A DNA stretch of 64,000 bases from Sialis fuliginosa (GCA_961205875.1 OY540812.1:23941098-24005097), one strand, 5' to 3'; numbered from the stretch's first letter, positions 12,129 through 23,200 are shown. The notes: generated by a model from the sequence alone, not told the origin. A program made the numbers and translations.

Positions 12129-13500
12129 TTTTAATTTATCTTGGTGCATGTATTTATTTTTGGGTATAAGTCGCATAGATTTTTAGGATTTATCCGTAAA
12201 AATGAAATCCATAGAAAAGAATAATACTTGTTTTGTATCCAAAAACTCCAACAAAGTCAGAGATCATCTCAAATATTGTAAATCACTATTTTTTAACCCA
12301 AGATAAAATGTACAAACTACGAGTACAATATATACGAATATACGTGTATGTTCATATACGTATTTGGAAGGTATATTTAAATAATATGGACAATAAGGTC
12401 CACTAAAATATATTGAGCAAATCATAGATGCATATGAGCTTATTGTTTTTTAATAAGCTATATTCAGTACAATATAAACATTACTATAACTAATAACAAA
12501 AACAATAAAATCATGTAATAGTAGATCAATACCATTACATTTTTTTATTTCTGTACATTTTTACAAAAAATATAACATATTAATCTTATAAGGGACGGAT
12601 TTATTTTTCTAGAGAATAACCTCTAAAATTCATCTAAATATATATTAGTTTCAATTTAGTACTGCATATCTAACTCATATTTTCGAGCTATAATAATGAT
12701 TTAAACGCAGTTAAAATAATATAATTAGTTTTTATTTAGATATATTTCCTTATAATAAAAAATGTTCATGAGTAAAATATGAATAATTTGAAATTTACGT
12801 ATATGTTTAATTATTATCATGTAGAAATTATATACAAAAAAATATGGTTTAGTTTTTCGAATGATATAATCTGGTAGAATATATGAAAGTATTAATTCAT
12901 AATAGGTATACATATAAACTTAAAATAAGTCATGAATGTAAAATTAAAATATATACGTACATGACAATAACCCCTTTAATGCATATTTTCTATTCGAACA
13001 CTTCATGTAAAGACATATAAAAGTATAATACACATTACATAAATACCTATATACATAATTCTATATAGTACGAGTATTTTAATATCAGTTGATTTGGAAT
13101 TATTTTAAATATGTATGATCAGTAAAAAAACTTTAATAAATTAAAAATTAATATAATATAAGAAATAAATGAGTGCATTATAAATAAAATAAATATTTAT
13201 ATATAGATTAGAGATCAGAATATTTTCTAAAATTAATGAAAATACGATTTATTAAAAAATTATAAGAATGATTCGTAATAAGGACTAAGGATACTAATCG
13301 CCCTTGAAAAACATAGCATTTGTCTTATTACAGTGATGGAATTTATTTCCCATGAAATGATTATATTTCAACTATACGCAGGTTACATTTATGATATTTG
13401 CCAAAAAATTAATTAATATAATTTCCTCTATTGCAAAAAAAATCTAGCATAGCAAACAAATGTAGAAGCCTAAAACTAATTATTCAATTAAGTTAGACTT
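12129..13500. other. Extremely AT-rich stretch, nothing recognised
   Basis: Mostly A/T runs with many short chance open frames. No gene or element boundary found. Confidence 0.5.
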
Positions 13501-13504
13501 TCTT

Positions 13505-14012
13505 TAAAATTTAGCTCAACGGTACTTATATATATATCACCCCAGTTTTAATACCGTTGTTTACTACTTACCGCGCATGAGCTAAATCATTAATAAGCGT
13601 CATAGAACTGTTGTATAATTTTTATACCCCGTTTAAAGATTTTGCAAGATAGTAAAATTATAATAATGTGCTTGTTACAAAGTACCTATAATAAAATATT
13701 CCTTGGTAAGAACAAGCATTGTAACAATTAACCTTGTAAGCACTATTAAATGGGGTATCAAACTTATCTGACAGTTCCTTTGAAATTCATGAAGTGTTTG
13801 ACAAGTTTCGCGCACGCGTGATAAATAAACACTAACGGTATTAAAACAGTGGTGATATTATGTAAATTATTTTATATGGTCAGAGTCGCCAACTGTAATA
13901 CAATAAGTTGAAGTATCACTGCTCTAAATTCTATAACTAATCCATATATACAATCAGAGAATTAATACCCCATTTGAAAGTGCTTGGAAACTTGCAAATT
14001 CAATTCAATGAT
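13505..14012. mobile_element. MITE family A, composite copy
   Basis: 13505-13640 is a partial inverted copy (TTTTAATACCGTTG, CTTACCGCGCATG). It is followed by a longer copy on the other strand, with GACAAGTTTCGCGCACGCGT, AACGGTATTAAAACAGTGG and AATACCCCATTTGAAAGTGC. Related copies lie at 28555, 40525 and 61771. Confidence 0.65.
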
Positions 14013-14446
14013 TCAATTGTCAGATATGATAATTTTGATATGATTTCACTATTTTTTTTTAATGTAATAGTTTTTGTTTCCTGCCTCAAAACTACGACAC
14101 TGGATAAATTTGCAAAATGATTATCTATCATTTCTATATAAATGTAAATTAATGCTGTGAGTACCGTTTCTCAAACGCCCACATTATATCAGTTTATATT
14201 TCAATGTCGAATGGCGCAAGAAAAAAAATACACATCAGTTTGACAAGTTACTGTAAAATTTAATATGACGTGCTCAATGATAAGTAAAATAATTAAGATA
14301 AAATTAAATAAGTCACAATTTTAATGCAGCTTTGAATATATACTCTATAAAAATTGTATTAATCAAACTTTTAAGAATATTATATTTTTTAGATAAGTAA
14401 GTAATATGAAAATAGAAAATCAATAAAAAGAAGTATGGATTTTGAA

Positions 14447-14887
14447 TAGTGATGTAAAGGTGAAAAGTTTTCATTAAAAAATTTCATAACTTTTCAATTT
14501 CACTGAAAGTTTTCACTCGCCTGTGAAAATTTTCAAATTTTTAAAAAGTTTTGTTCATACGTTTTTTTACTTTAGCTAAAGTAATACAAAGTAATATGCA
14601 AATTTTAAAAAGTAACAATATATTTTTAAATTAGTTTTGGAAATGATTGATTTCTATATTGTCATCGAGAATACATAAGTACACAAAATTTCAAGACAAT
14701 TGGACAAGTGGGTGAAAAATTGGTTACAAGTTTTGATCGAAATGGGCAAACAAGCAAAGTGAATAAAATTGTAAAAAGACAATAAATTGTGTATTACATT
14801 ATAATTTAACTCAGCATTTTCCACCGACTTGAAACTTTTCATGAATGTTTTTAAAAAAGTATCCCATCATAAAATTTTACATCACTA
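14447..14887. mobile_element. hAT MITE, 441 bp, with 8-bp target duplication
   Basis: Terminal inverted repeats TAGTGATGTAAA / TTTACATCACTA. The flanks are attttgaa (14439-14446) and attctgaa (14888-14895), 7 of 8 matching. The subterminal region is full of GAAAAGTTTTC-like palindromic words. No transposase frame. Confidence 0.85.
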
Positions 14888-15418
14888 ATTCTGAATACCT
14901 AATTTATTATTTTTATTTTACCATAGAGCTACATACTTAATATGTATTAGGGATGTTACGGAGCTCCGTATCCGAAACCGAAACTATCGGATATCCGAAA
15001 AGATTTGACCTCCGAAACCGAAACCGTATCCGAAATAATTAAATTCTGAACTCCGAAACCGAAACCGTAACCGAAATAATTAAATTCTGAACTCCGAAAC
15101 CGAAACCGTAACCGAAATAATAAGATTCTGAACTCCGAAACCGAAACCGTATCCGAAATGATTATTTCGGATATTATTTCGGATAGTTTCCTACTTCTTG
15201 CGCCAAGCCTCGAGACACAAACAAAACATACGAGCAGATTATAAATTTGTATTTACCGCCTGAAATTTAATTGGTGTATCATGTACTTTTATTTAGTCTC
15301 TATTTTTAAATTCGCTACCATAGATTATAACAGATGATTTTTTAAATAAAGCAATAATCACTTTTTTTTAAATCTACTTAAATTTTTTTTTAAATTGTAA
15401 ATTAAACATCAATTTTTA

Positions 15419-16683
15419 GGTTTCCGTAGAAAACTAGTTTCGCTATTTCCGTCCGTCCGTCCGTCCACAAAAATTTTAAGCCAATTAAGATGAAATTTGG
15501 TATACGGACGAAGACTGATAACTCAAAAAAATAAATGATAATATTTAAAAAAAAAAAAAATTTTTGGACCCCCTTTCCATAGACTGAAAAGTATTTTCAA
15601 AAAAAAATTTTCACTTAATCCATTAAGTGTGATGTCTTTAGATAGGTCTCCAAAAATGTAATAAAAAATGTAATATGACATTTTGATTTTAACCCTTCAG
15701 TCACGATATATTTGCATTCAAAGTCGGGATAAAAGCGCCCCCCCCCCCTAATTTCTAAACTATCAATTTAAAAAATCTGAAAAAATTCAAGAATGTAGCT
15801 TTTAATTAGCACTTTCACTGAAAATTATAACGAACACTGTCAAAATTATTTTGGACTCCCCTCCCATAGACTGAAAAGTGAACTCACATTTTTTTTTTCA
15901 CTTAACCCATTGAATGGGTGGTCATTGGATAGGTCTCCTAAAATGCAATAAAAAATGTTATATCATCTTTTGATTTTAATCCTTCAGTCACGACATATTT
16001 GCATTTAAATGTCGTTATCAGAGCGTCTCCCCCCCTTAATTTCTAAACTATTTATTCGAAAAATCTGAAAAAATTCAGAATGTAGCTTTCAATTAGTACT
16101 TCCACTGAAAATTAGAACAAACACTGTCAAAATTATTTTGGACTCCCCTCACATAGACTGAAAAGTGAACTCACACTTTTTTTTCACTTAACCCATTGAG
16201 TGGGTGGTCATTGGATAGGTCTCCCAAAATGCAATAAAAAATGTTAAATGATCTTTTGATTTTAACCCTTCAGTCACGATATATTTGCATTTTAATGTCG
16301 TTATCAGAGCGTCCCCCCCACCCTAATTTCTAAACTATCTATTCCAAAAATCTGAAAAAAATTCAGAATGTAGCTTTGAATTAGTACTTTCACTGAAAAT
16401 TATAACGAACACTGTCAAAATCATTTTGGACCCCCTCTCATAGACTAAAAATTGTACTCAAATTTTTTTTCACTTACCCCAATGAGTGGGGTATCTTTAG
16501 ATAGGTCTCCTAAAATGCAACAAAAAATGTTATATAACCTTTTGATTTTAACCCTTCAGTCACGATATATTTGCATTTAAATGTCGTTATCAGAGCGTCC
16601 GTTGAAATAACTCTTGTTTATAAATCGTAATGACTACGGAAACCTATCATGTGCGTGCCCAACACGCACTTGGCCGTTTTATT
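15419..16683. mobile_element. Nested element inside the hAT element, with internal tandem array
   Basis: Bounded by inverted AGGTTTCCGTAG (15419-15430) and CTACGGAAACCT (16634-16645), followed by acacgcacttggccgtttt. Near the left is a tccg microsatellite and gatgaaatttggtatacgg. This arrangement matches a repeat type I associate with moth genomes. No coding capacity seen. Confidence 0.6.
15562..16600 (+). repeat. Tandem array, about 3.6 copies of a 287-bp unit
   Basis: The marker TTTTGGAC recurs at 15562, 15849, 16136 and 16424, spacing 287-288 bp. Each unit also carries cccattgagtgggtggtc, ggataggtctcc, cttcagtcacgatatatttg and a run of C. Confidence 0.9.
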
Positions 16684-17765
16684 AAATCAAGTTTATCATC
16701 ATATTTCAATTTTATTAGAATTCGTGACTTCAAATTTTTATTGTTGTCACAAAAAATTATTTATATTATTTAAATCTGGAAATTAGACAGATAGCTAGAA
16801 ATGTAAATTTTTATAGATTATAAGTAAATGGTATATACAGACAGTCTAAATCAGTTATAACGACATCTAGGGGATCAGTCATTTTAAGTCGTAAAAACCG
16901 GGAACTAGACAATTACCATATATGGCATTCAGTCGGAACTTTTATTTTGAGTCGTTAAAACCGATATGTTGTATTAAACGATATCGTTATAACCGATTTC
17001 GAAATTTTCGACTGTATCTAATTTCAACGAAAACTATACTACGGGCTGAAAAATACAAAAAAAAATTAAAAAATATCCGTATCCGTATCCATATCCGAAA
17101 CTAAAGGGGGCAAAATATCCCTATCCGTATCCGAAACCGAAACTAAGAAAAAAAAATATCCATATCCGTATCCGAAACCGAAACCAAGATAGAAAAAAAT
17201 CCATATCCGTATTCGAAACCGAAACCAAGAAAAAAATATATCCTTATCCGTATCCGTAACCGATATGTCATATCCCTAACAACCCTAATATGTATGTATA
17301 TCTATACTTTAAAATAGAATATACTATTTTTATGATGAATGTTTCTTTCACAGCTGTTAATTGGCGGCTGTGATTCAATAAAAAGATAACGTCACACCGA
17401 TCAAAGCACGCTTGAATTTGTCATCGTACACATGCCTTATCTATGGCGACAAGCGTCCTTCGTTATTAGTGTTATCGAAACACGACACAAAGATTTAAAA
17501 ATACGTTTGTCGGCTAAAGGGATAATATAATCGTTTCTTCATCGCTGAATATTTTTTTTCTATTATTAAACACATAATCTCTTAAGAATTTATAATAATG
17601 AACAGCAGATATTTTTTCTGTGGTACATTATAGTTGAAAAATTCAAGGGGATGCTTATGGTTAAATTTACAAGAACTTAAATTTTATTCGTGAAAATCTA
17701 AATTTTCATTAATAAAGAAAAGGTAAATTTTAATTACAAAAAACGAGTTTATGGAGGCTATTTTA

Positions 17766-18334
17766 TAGTCCTCAGTACGTCGACCCTTTTGTTAATTTAT
17801 TACCATATTTCGTGTGTGGCTTCTTTTTGACGAGTCTAACAACTTTTTTATTTGTGAAAATTCTTAAAAATGGGGCATTTTCGAACGTGCAGCTCCAGAA
17901 TTTTCCGGGCGGCGGACTGGAAAAACGGCCCAAGATATTTGTTGGACAAAATGACCAATGGATTGTAACTAAGATAATATGGTGAGAAGATCGAAAAAAA
18001 AAATTGTCGGACAAAAATAATGGGGTATCACCTAGTCTGCCACCTCCAACATGTTATTTTATATTATAATTTATTACCAGCTACCTGAAATTTGTATTTT
18101 GTATTTAAATAATTATTTTTACAATCCATTTGTCATGTTGTCCGACAAATATCTTTGTTTGCTGTTTTTCCAGTCCGCCGCCCGAAAAATTTCGTGGCTG
18201 CACGTTCGAAAATGCCCCTATTTTTAAGAATTTTCGCAAATAAAAAAGTTGTTAGACTAGTCAAAAAGAAGCCACTCACGAAGTTTCATAAGTATGGTAA
18301 TAAATCAATAAAAGGGTCGACGTACTGAGGACTA
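17766..18334. mobile_element. Long fold-back element, arms about 215 bp
   Basis: TAGTCCTCAGTACGTCGACC at the left equals the reverse complement of the right end. Pairing continues through GTGGCTTCTTTTTGAC, CATTTTCGAACGTGCAG and GGCGGCGGACTGGAAAAAC to about 17980 / 18110, leaving a loop of about 130 bp. The open frame 17772-18014 is arm sequence. Confidence 0.85.
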
Positions 18335-18930
18335 TTAGCTTGTTAATTTAAAATAAAAATATCGGCGCAATAACAAGTATCCTTAAATATGATGAATATT
18401 AGTCAGGCACATTTTAAGAAAGTTAATTCATGGAAAAATGTTTTTTTTTTATATAGGTACTGATTATATGATAATTAAATATAATAAAACTATGTACAAA
18501 ATACACTGTTCTGTCCGGAAATTCTTCATAAAAATTTTAAAAATAAATAATTATTATTTATTATACTAAAGATATTTCGCTATCACTTTTATATCAGTAA
18601 AGATTTTTTTCTAGTATAACATTATAGTCGCACTCCATCCACGAAGTATATGCATAGCTACTCAATTATTATTTTATACATTAACAGAAGCATACAGTGA
18701 CAATTTCATTGTGTTAATTCCAAAAGGACATGTCTATATTATTCACTCAATTATCATGTTAATGTTTTATCATAGTATACATTAATTGATTCGTATCTAT
18801 AGAATAGAATTCGAATCAAGTAGGTAAACTGCATGTCCAACATTATGTAATATTATTGGGCATATCCCATATTGAATAAGCCGTAATAAAACAATGTGTA
18901 ACATATTATAAATATTTACATATATTGTTG
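18335..18930. other. AT-rich 3' flank / probable 3' UTR of the zinc-finger gene
   Basis: Lies directly past the stop codon in the gene's direction. Contains the candidate AATAAA at 18557-18562 and nothing else recognisable. Confidence 0.45.
18557..18562 (-). terminator. Candidate polyadenylation signal of the zinc-finger gene
   Basis: Minus-strand AATAAA about 370 nt past the TAA stop, the clearest hexamer I noticed close downstream. In DNA this AT-rich such hexamers are frequent by chance, and the real 3' end may be further away. Confidence 0.3.
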
Positions 18931-19106
18931 TTATTCTGGTGTTCCGTTACTATCTTCAGTATGAGTGCCGCATGAGTCTTCTGCGGCTGAATCACCTGGA
19001 GCAGGTCCCGGCTGGTGACCTCCCCGACAAGGGGGACACAGGCCTGGGGTACCTCCTCCAGATAGAAAAACTTTACCACATCGAGCGCAATCTTCTTGTG
19101 GGTCAC
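18931..19106 (-). CDS. C2H2 zinc-finger protein, last coding exon with C-terminal Cys motif and stop
   Basis: Follows the acceptor catttgttccag. GT at its start completes the Gly codon from the exon at 21977-22060. Translation continues GDPQEDCARCGKVFLSGGG, then CPPC, then a Pro/Gly-rich and acidic tail ending EDSNGTPE and a TAA stop at 18931-18933. CARC and CPPC are two Cys-x2-Cys pairs 14 residues apart, resembling a small zinc ribbon or a degenerate finger with no histidines. I do not know this tail from a named protein. The other open frames here, on both strands, are shadows of this exon. The 176 nt fit the phase exactly (2 nt plus 58 codons including the stop). Confidence 0.9.
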
Positions 19107-19156
19107 CTGGAACAAATGTGAAATTTATTTGTTAAGGTATTTTATTGTCAGTGTAT

Positions 19157-19319
19157 CACGGAGAAAAAGAGAACTAAAATTTTAGGAAAAATTAAAGTTC
19201 CTAAATAAAAATTAACTATCCGTATTGCAAAACATACTTATTGTATTTTTAAATAAAAGATTATAATTTTAATACGGATTGTAAATTTTTATTTAGGAAT
19301 TGTAATTTTTCCTGTGTAA
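19157..19319. mobile_element. Hairpin MITE in the short intron
   Basis: Arms at 19184-19226 and 19271-19313 pair over about 43 bp with roughly five mismatches (AGGAAAAATTA...TCCGTATT). Outer ends CACGGAGAAAAA and TTTTTCCTGTG may be the true termini. Confidence 0.6.
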
Positions 19320-19347
19320 AACAACATGTGAGTTACACGGTTATTCC

Positions 19348-19583
19348 CATAGCCATAGAGCATGTAAACAACGTATCTGACTCGAAAACAGAGCCGTGTC
19401 AAAAGAAAGAGATAGACAATGATTTGGGATATACTTGTCCTTTGTTAAACAGGAGGAACTATTTCATTCTACATAAAAAAAGAGATAGATATATTCCAAA
19501 CGCCACCGCATCTCTCTTACTGTTTTGGAGAAATTACACCATTATGTTAATACAGAATGCGCGGTCCATGCTCTATGTCTATG
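19348..19583. mobile_element. TIR MITE in the short intron
   Basis: CATAGCCATAGAGCATG at the left against CATGCTCTATGTCTATG at the right (16 of 17 pair), with inverted GAGATAGA motifs inside. The 106-residue open frame across it looks incidental. Confidence 0.6.
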
Positions 19584-20475
19584 ATTCATGTTGGTCGATT
19601 TTCTTATTAGAAAAAAACATATTGAATAGTTTGATTAAATGGAATTAGTAGCTTTTATTTTTAATAAAGTGACAAAATTGCATCAACGTTATCATAATTA
19701 TATAAACATAATCAAGTTTAAGCTATCTCTTAGACCTTTGTTAAGCAAAATATCCAAACAATTTGTAAAAAAATGTAAAATACATACTAAAATTAAAAAG
19801 AATATACTGCGTGGTAATCTTTTATTCATTTTATAAGTAAATTGCTGGTTGTGTTTTTTATAACTGTATAAATATAGTAGGTATGGTTTGAAATAATATA
19901 ATAATAATAGCTGCCAATTTTTAACGACTGGGGGCTAAATTAAATGACATAAAATAGTCTGTAAGTGAGGTTATGTGAAGGCATAATTTCTTCGAATAAC
20001 TAATATATAATATATGGTTTTAAAGGCGAAAAAATGCGGTGGGGTTATGTAACAATAAAATATAATTGTTTACAGGGATGAATTTTATTTAATTTTATTT
20101 TTATTTTTAAGTAATACAACCTTTTAATTTTTTAAATCGATATTTTCTGTTAATGAAAGTGTAACGAATAATTAACAAATTAACATTAATGTGCTCAAAA
20201 TATAAAAATTATAGGTGTATAAAATATAAATACTTGTGAGATAGAAATAATAACAGTATTATAAATAAAGCAAGAATGCATTCCCAATATCTAATAATGT
20301 TAATTTAAATAGGTACTTTTTATGATATCTTTTTGAGTTACATATTTCTAAATATTCTATTTGCATGAAAAACATACTATATTTTAATAATTAAATCATT
20401 TATGTTAAATGGTAACTGTTTTTTTTTGTGTGTATAAACGTATAAGAAAGTCATATAGTAGACACAATAGATATT

Positions 20476-20537
20476 TTAACAATCAGGATCTGTGTCGAGT
20501 GACGCACTGTCGCCACTGACCTGTCTGCGTAAGGACC
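20476..20537 (-). other. Candidate alternative last exon of the zinc-finger gene
   Basis: A short stretch of about 60% GC in roughly 25% GC surroundings, inside the 2.9 kb intron. If spliced after minus-strand ...CCGGAG at 20538, GG completes the Gly codon left by the exon at 21977-22060. The frame then reads SLRRQVSGDSASLDTDPDC followed by TAA at 20476-20478. Phase and an acidic, protein-like end argue for it. The acceptor is poor, with purines in its pyrimidine tract and an in-frame TGA just upstream, which argues against it. A plus-strand exon between ttttaacaatcag (ending 20485) and a GTAAGG donor near 20529 is another reading. It could also be a conserved noncoding element. Confidence 0.28.
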
Positions 20538-21044
20538 CTCCGGCCAGGATTCAATTTACAGCCAATTTATATTGCATTAGTGTCCTATGAGCCGACGATT
20601 CATACATTAAATTGTTCAACAATTATTATTTAAATCATGGTAAATCTCATAATGTATTACCTGAAGCGATTCAATTTCATAATTTCGTGTAAAATTACCA
20701 ATATTCTTCTCAGAATACATACCTCTATGTTTTGTCGTAAGTTTAACTTTTTATAAAAAAATTTTTTTATGATACGCATAATTTAATAATCTCTGAAATA
20801 TGGAACGATACTCGATAATGTAAATAAGAATTTAATACATTATAACACATTGCAATAACTGATCCTTACATATTATAAAACGTAACGACTCCTTGTTAGT
20901 GCGCTTATCAATCGAGAATAATTAATCCGATTTATGTGTTTTAAAAAAATTCATATAGAGATTATTACGTTAGGTAACATAAGCGATAATAGTAAATGAA
21001 ATCGGAAAAAAGTTTGCCGCAGGCACGCTTTTTTGCAATATGCT

Positions 21045-21190
21045 GTCTAAACCGTTAAATATTGAACAATATAATGTAGTAAAGAACTGTGTAGAATATA
21101 AAAATCTAAAATAAACTCCGCGATACCACATATCTAACTTTTATATTTAAGCGAGCGAAGCCGCGGGCACAGTTAGTCTAGTATTATTAT
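21045..21190. mobile_element. RTE/SINE-type tail fragment
   Basis: Contains aaccgttaaatattgaaca, gtagtaaagaactgtgtag and gcgaagccgcgggcacagtt. Related to 39051-39298 and, inverted, 46180-46535. Confidence 0.6.
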
Positions 21191-21252
21191 AAATGTAACT
21201 GCAATTTAGGTCTACTGCTTAAATTGAAAATAAACAATATCTGATTTTTTTA

Positions 21253-21470
21253 TCCATACTAATATTATAAATGCAAAAGTAAAAGTATCTGTTTGTCTAT
21301 ATATTGGTTTGTTACATTTTCATGTTTAAATCACTGAACAAATTTTGATGAAATTTGGCAGGGAGATAGCCTGCATCCTGAGGAAACATAGATTACTTCG
21401 TACCCCGAAAAATTGATCAGATAAAAAATACAAATTCTACGCGAACGAAATTACAGGTAACAGCTAGTAT
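21253..21470 (+). mobile_element. RTE/SINE-type element
   Basis: tactaatattataaatgca at the left, then ttttgatgaaatttggcagg and agcctgcatcctgagg, ending aggtaacagctagta. A common insect (especially lepidopteran) short element. No coding frame. Confidence 0.65.
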
Positions 21471-21976
21471 TTATATAAATTATAAAAAAAAATAAGTAGA
21501 ATTACTTTTTGATAATTTTGGTTTCTAGGTATAAGTGGTGTTTATTGATATTAATGATTTAAAAAAATAATTTTAATTTTGGAAGTTTTGTTCGACTGAT
21601 AAAATGATTCAATAAAATATAAATATTCAGAAGTTATACAACTAACTTCATATTATGTTAATTATTCTTTTTATTAATCTAAAAAATGTATATTAAACAA
21701 ACGCTTTTGTAACTGTTAATTAATATTGATATTACTCCATTATCATTTTCTACTACATTCTATACTATTTGCTTCATTTTTTATTAGTTATTAGCAATTT
21801 TATGGGTTTGTCTTTTACAAGCGACTTATAAAAATACAGACTGATTTGAATTATCTTAATAAAAACTGATAAACATCGTTCGTGTTTTATCAAATAATTA
21901 TTTTATTGGAAACATGGCTTTTATATGAAAAATAACATAAGCTATAAAATTTAGTAATAAAATAACAATAACCTAC

Positions 21977-22060
21977 CTTCGTGTGTCTTCATGTGCGCTC
22001 TGAGGTTGCAGGCGAGTGCGAACTTTTTATTACATAACTCACATGCGTGGGGTTTGTCTC
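21977..22060 (-). CDS. C2H2 zinc-finger protein, middle exon (finger 3)
   Basis: Exon of 84 nt. It follows the acceptor ttgttgcag and ends GAAG|GTAGG. The G left over from the previous exon joins GA here to make Gly, giving the linker HTGDKPHAC across a 38.7 kb intron. The phase match together with a perfect linker is strong support for the join. It encodes a complete third finger, CELC...HMKTH, with x2, x12 and x3 spacing and helix residues ALACNLRAH. It leaves again after one base of a Gly codon (HMKTHE-G). Codons are normal and there is no stop. The plus-strand open frame over it reads into the intron and is not a gene. Confidence 0.93.
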
Positions 22061-22187
22061 CTGCAACAATAAAAGAAACATTTATTAATTTCAATGTTTG
22101 GAGTGGAATTTGTTTTATGTTTAAAAAAACAAAACAGCGTTTATTTTTTTACAGATTTATTATTTTATGTCTCTCAAATAGTAAAGG

Positions 22188-22345
22188 CCCCTATACACCA
22201 CCCAATCTGCAGGGTCGATTTGTAGGAAGATAGAGTGGGGGTAAATCGGGTACTATTATAGTAAGTACTAGTATAGTAAGTGTCAAATTGACTGTCTATA
22301 CATCTGTTAAGGCCTCTATACTTCTATAAGTATAGAGGCCTTAAC
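22188..22345. mobile_element. Short TIR element ending in a perfect hairpin
   Basis: Left end AAGGCCCCTATACACC; right end AAGTATAGAGGCCTT. At 22306-22345 an 18-bp perfect stem (GTTAAGGCCTCTATACTT) encloses a CTAT loop. It sits about 130 bp from the exon at 21977-22060. Confidence 0.6.
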
Positions 22346-22949
22346 AATACCTATACATTTAATAAAAAGGAAAAAAAATCAGTTTATATAGTAAAATGGT
22401 GTGAAGGGAATTAATGATCGACATTTGATATATTCCACAGAGTTAGCCCCTAGTTTAATTATATGTTTGAATCTATAAACAGTTTTCCGTTTTATACGCT
22501 TTAATTCATTGATACACGAAGAGCTGTCGGAAGAGGAGAAGATCCAGCCGACATAGATATCAAATAATAAAAAAATAAATGAAATTCATTGATTCAAGAT
22601 ATTATATTCTTAACATAAATCGGTTATGATTTTTCAGAAAACAAATTTTGTTTAATTGTTATTAATACATTTTATTGTCAACACATATAAGTTTTCATTA
22701 TAATAAGTACCCCTATATTTTTACAAGTAGGTTTTTTTAAATTTAGTATGTGGTGAAATACTTTTTAAAATGTGTCGAAATTATACATTTTGTAACATTC
22801 ATGTTTTTATTTCATAATATTTTAATAACATATTATATCTTGTGTATAAAAAAAAAACAATATAAACATGCAATTTTTTGTTATTATAGCGTGAGTTAAA
22901 TTGATATGTTTTCATATTATGAGTAATTTATTTAAACGTTTGTTGCTAT

Positions 22950-23200
22950 TAGGGTGACCAGGTCTCCGGTTTTGACCCGGAGTCTCAGGGTTTGCACACT
23001 GGATCTCCGGGCTCAGGGTTTGGGTGCACAATTTCTCCGGGTTGTCAAAAATAGAGCAGGGGACATAACAGTGCAGATTATGGTAACAAATTTTATGAAA
23101 AAAAAAGAATAAAAAAAAAAAAAAAAAAGATAAGATAAAATAAAAAAGGGGTCTTCATTTACATCTCAGGGTTTACCAAAACTAAAATCTGGTCACCCTA
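22950..23200. mobile_element. hAT MITE, 251 bp, perfect 8-bp target duplication
   Basis: TAGGGTGACCAG at the left and CTGGTCACCCTA at the right. Both flanks are gttgctat (22942-22949, 23201-23208). The interior repeats TCTCCGG and CTCAGGGTTT words and has a long A run. TAGGGTGACCA ends are typical of a widespread hAT type. Confidence 0.88.

Larger units (their letters stand above)
14948..17287. mobile_element. hAT element, 2.34 kb, non-autonomous, perfect 8-bp target duplication
   Basis: Starts TAGGGATGTTACGG and ends with the reverse complement of TAGGGTTGTTAGGG (12 of 14 match). Both flanks are atatgtat (14940-14947 and 17288-17295). The two ends (14960-15190 and 17075-17275) are arrays of TCCGAAACCGAAAC and TATCCG; the left one repeats in units of about 39 bp. 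The middle is another repeat (15419-16683), so no transposase is encoded. It starts only 60 bp from the end of the hAT MITE at 14447-14887. Confidence 0.88.
19107..21976 (-). other. Intron (2.9 kb) between finger-3 exon and last exon
   Basis: GTAGG donor at 21976 and ttgttccag acceptor at 19107. It contains two hairpin/TIR elements (19157-19319 and 19348-19583), two RTE/SINE-type tails (21045-21190, 21253-21470) and the GC-rich candidate exon at 20476-20537. The stretch 19590-20470 is AT-rich with nothing recognisable. Confidence 0.88.

Noticed and set aside
12129-13500. Origin of replication or mitochondrial-type AT-rich control region
   Set aside because: Only extreme AT content supports it. 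No tRNA or rRNA neighbours and no motif array; it is ordinary AT-rich nuclear DNA.
15190-17075. Satellite or CRISPR-like array
   Set aside because: The 287-bp units are long, degenerate and lie within a transposon; there are no short repeats with unique spacers.
18906-19121. Alternative reading frames over the last exon
   Set aside because: Only the frame set by phase from the exon at 21977-22060 continues a finger protein to a sensible stop.
19328-19648. 106-residue open frame on the plus strand
   Set aside because: It spans a TIR element inside the zinc-finger intron and shows no domain; probably chance.
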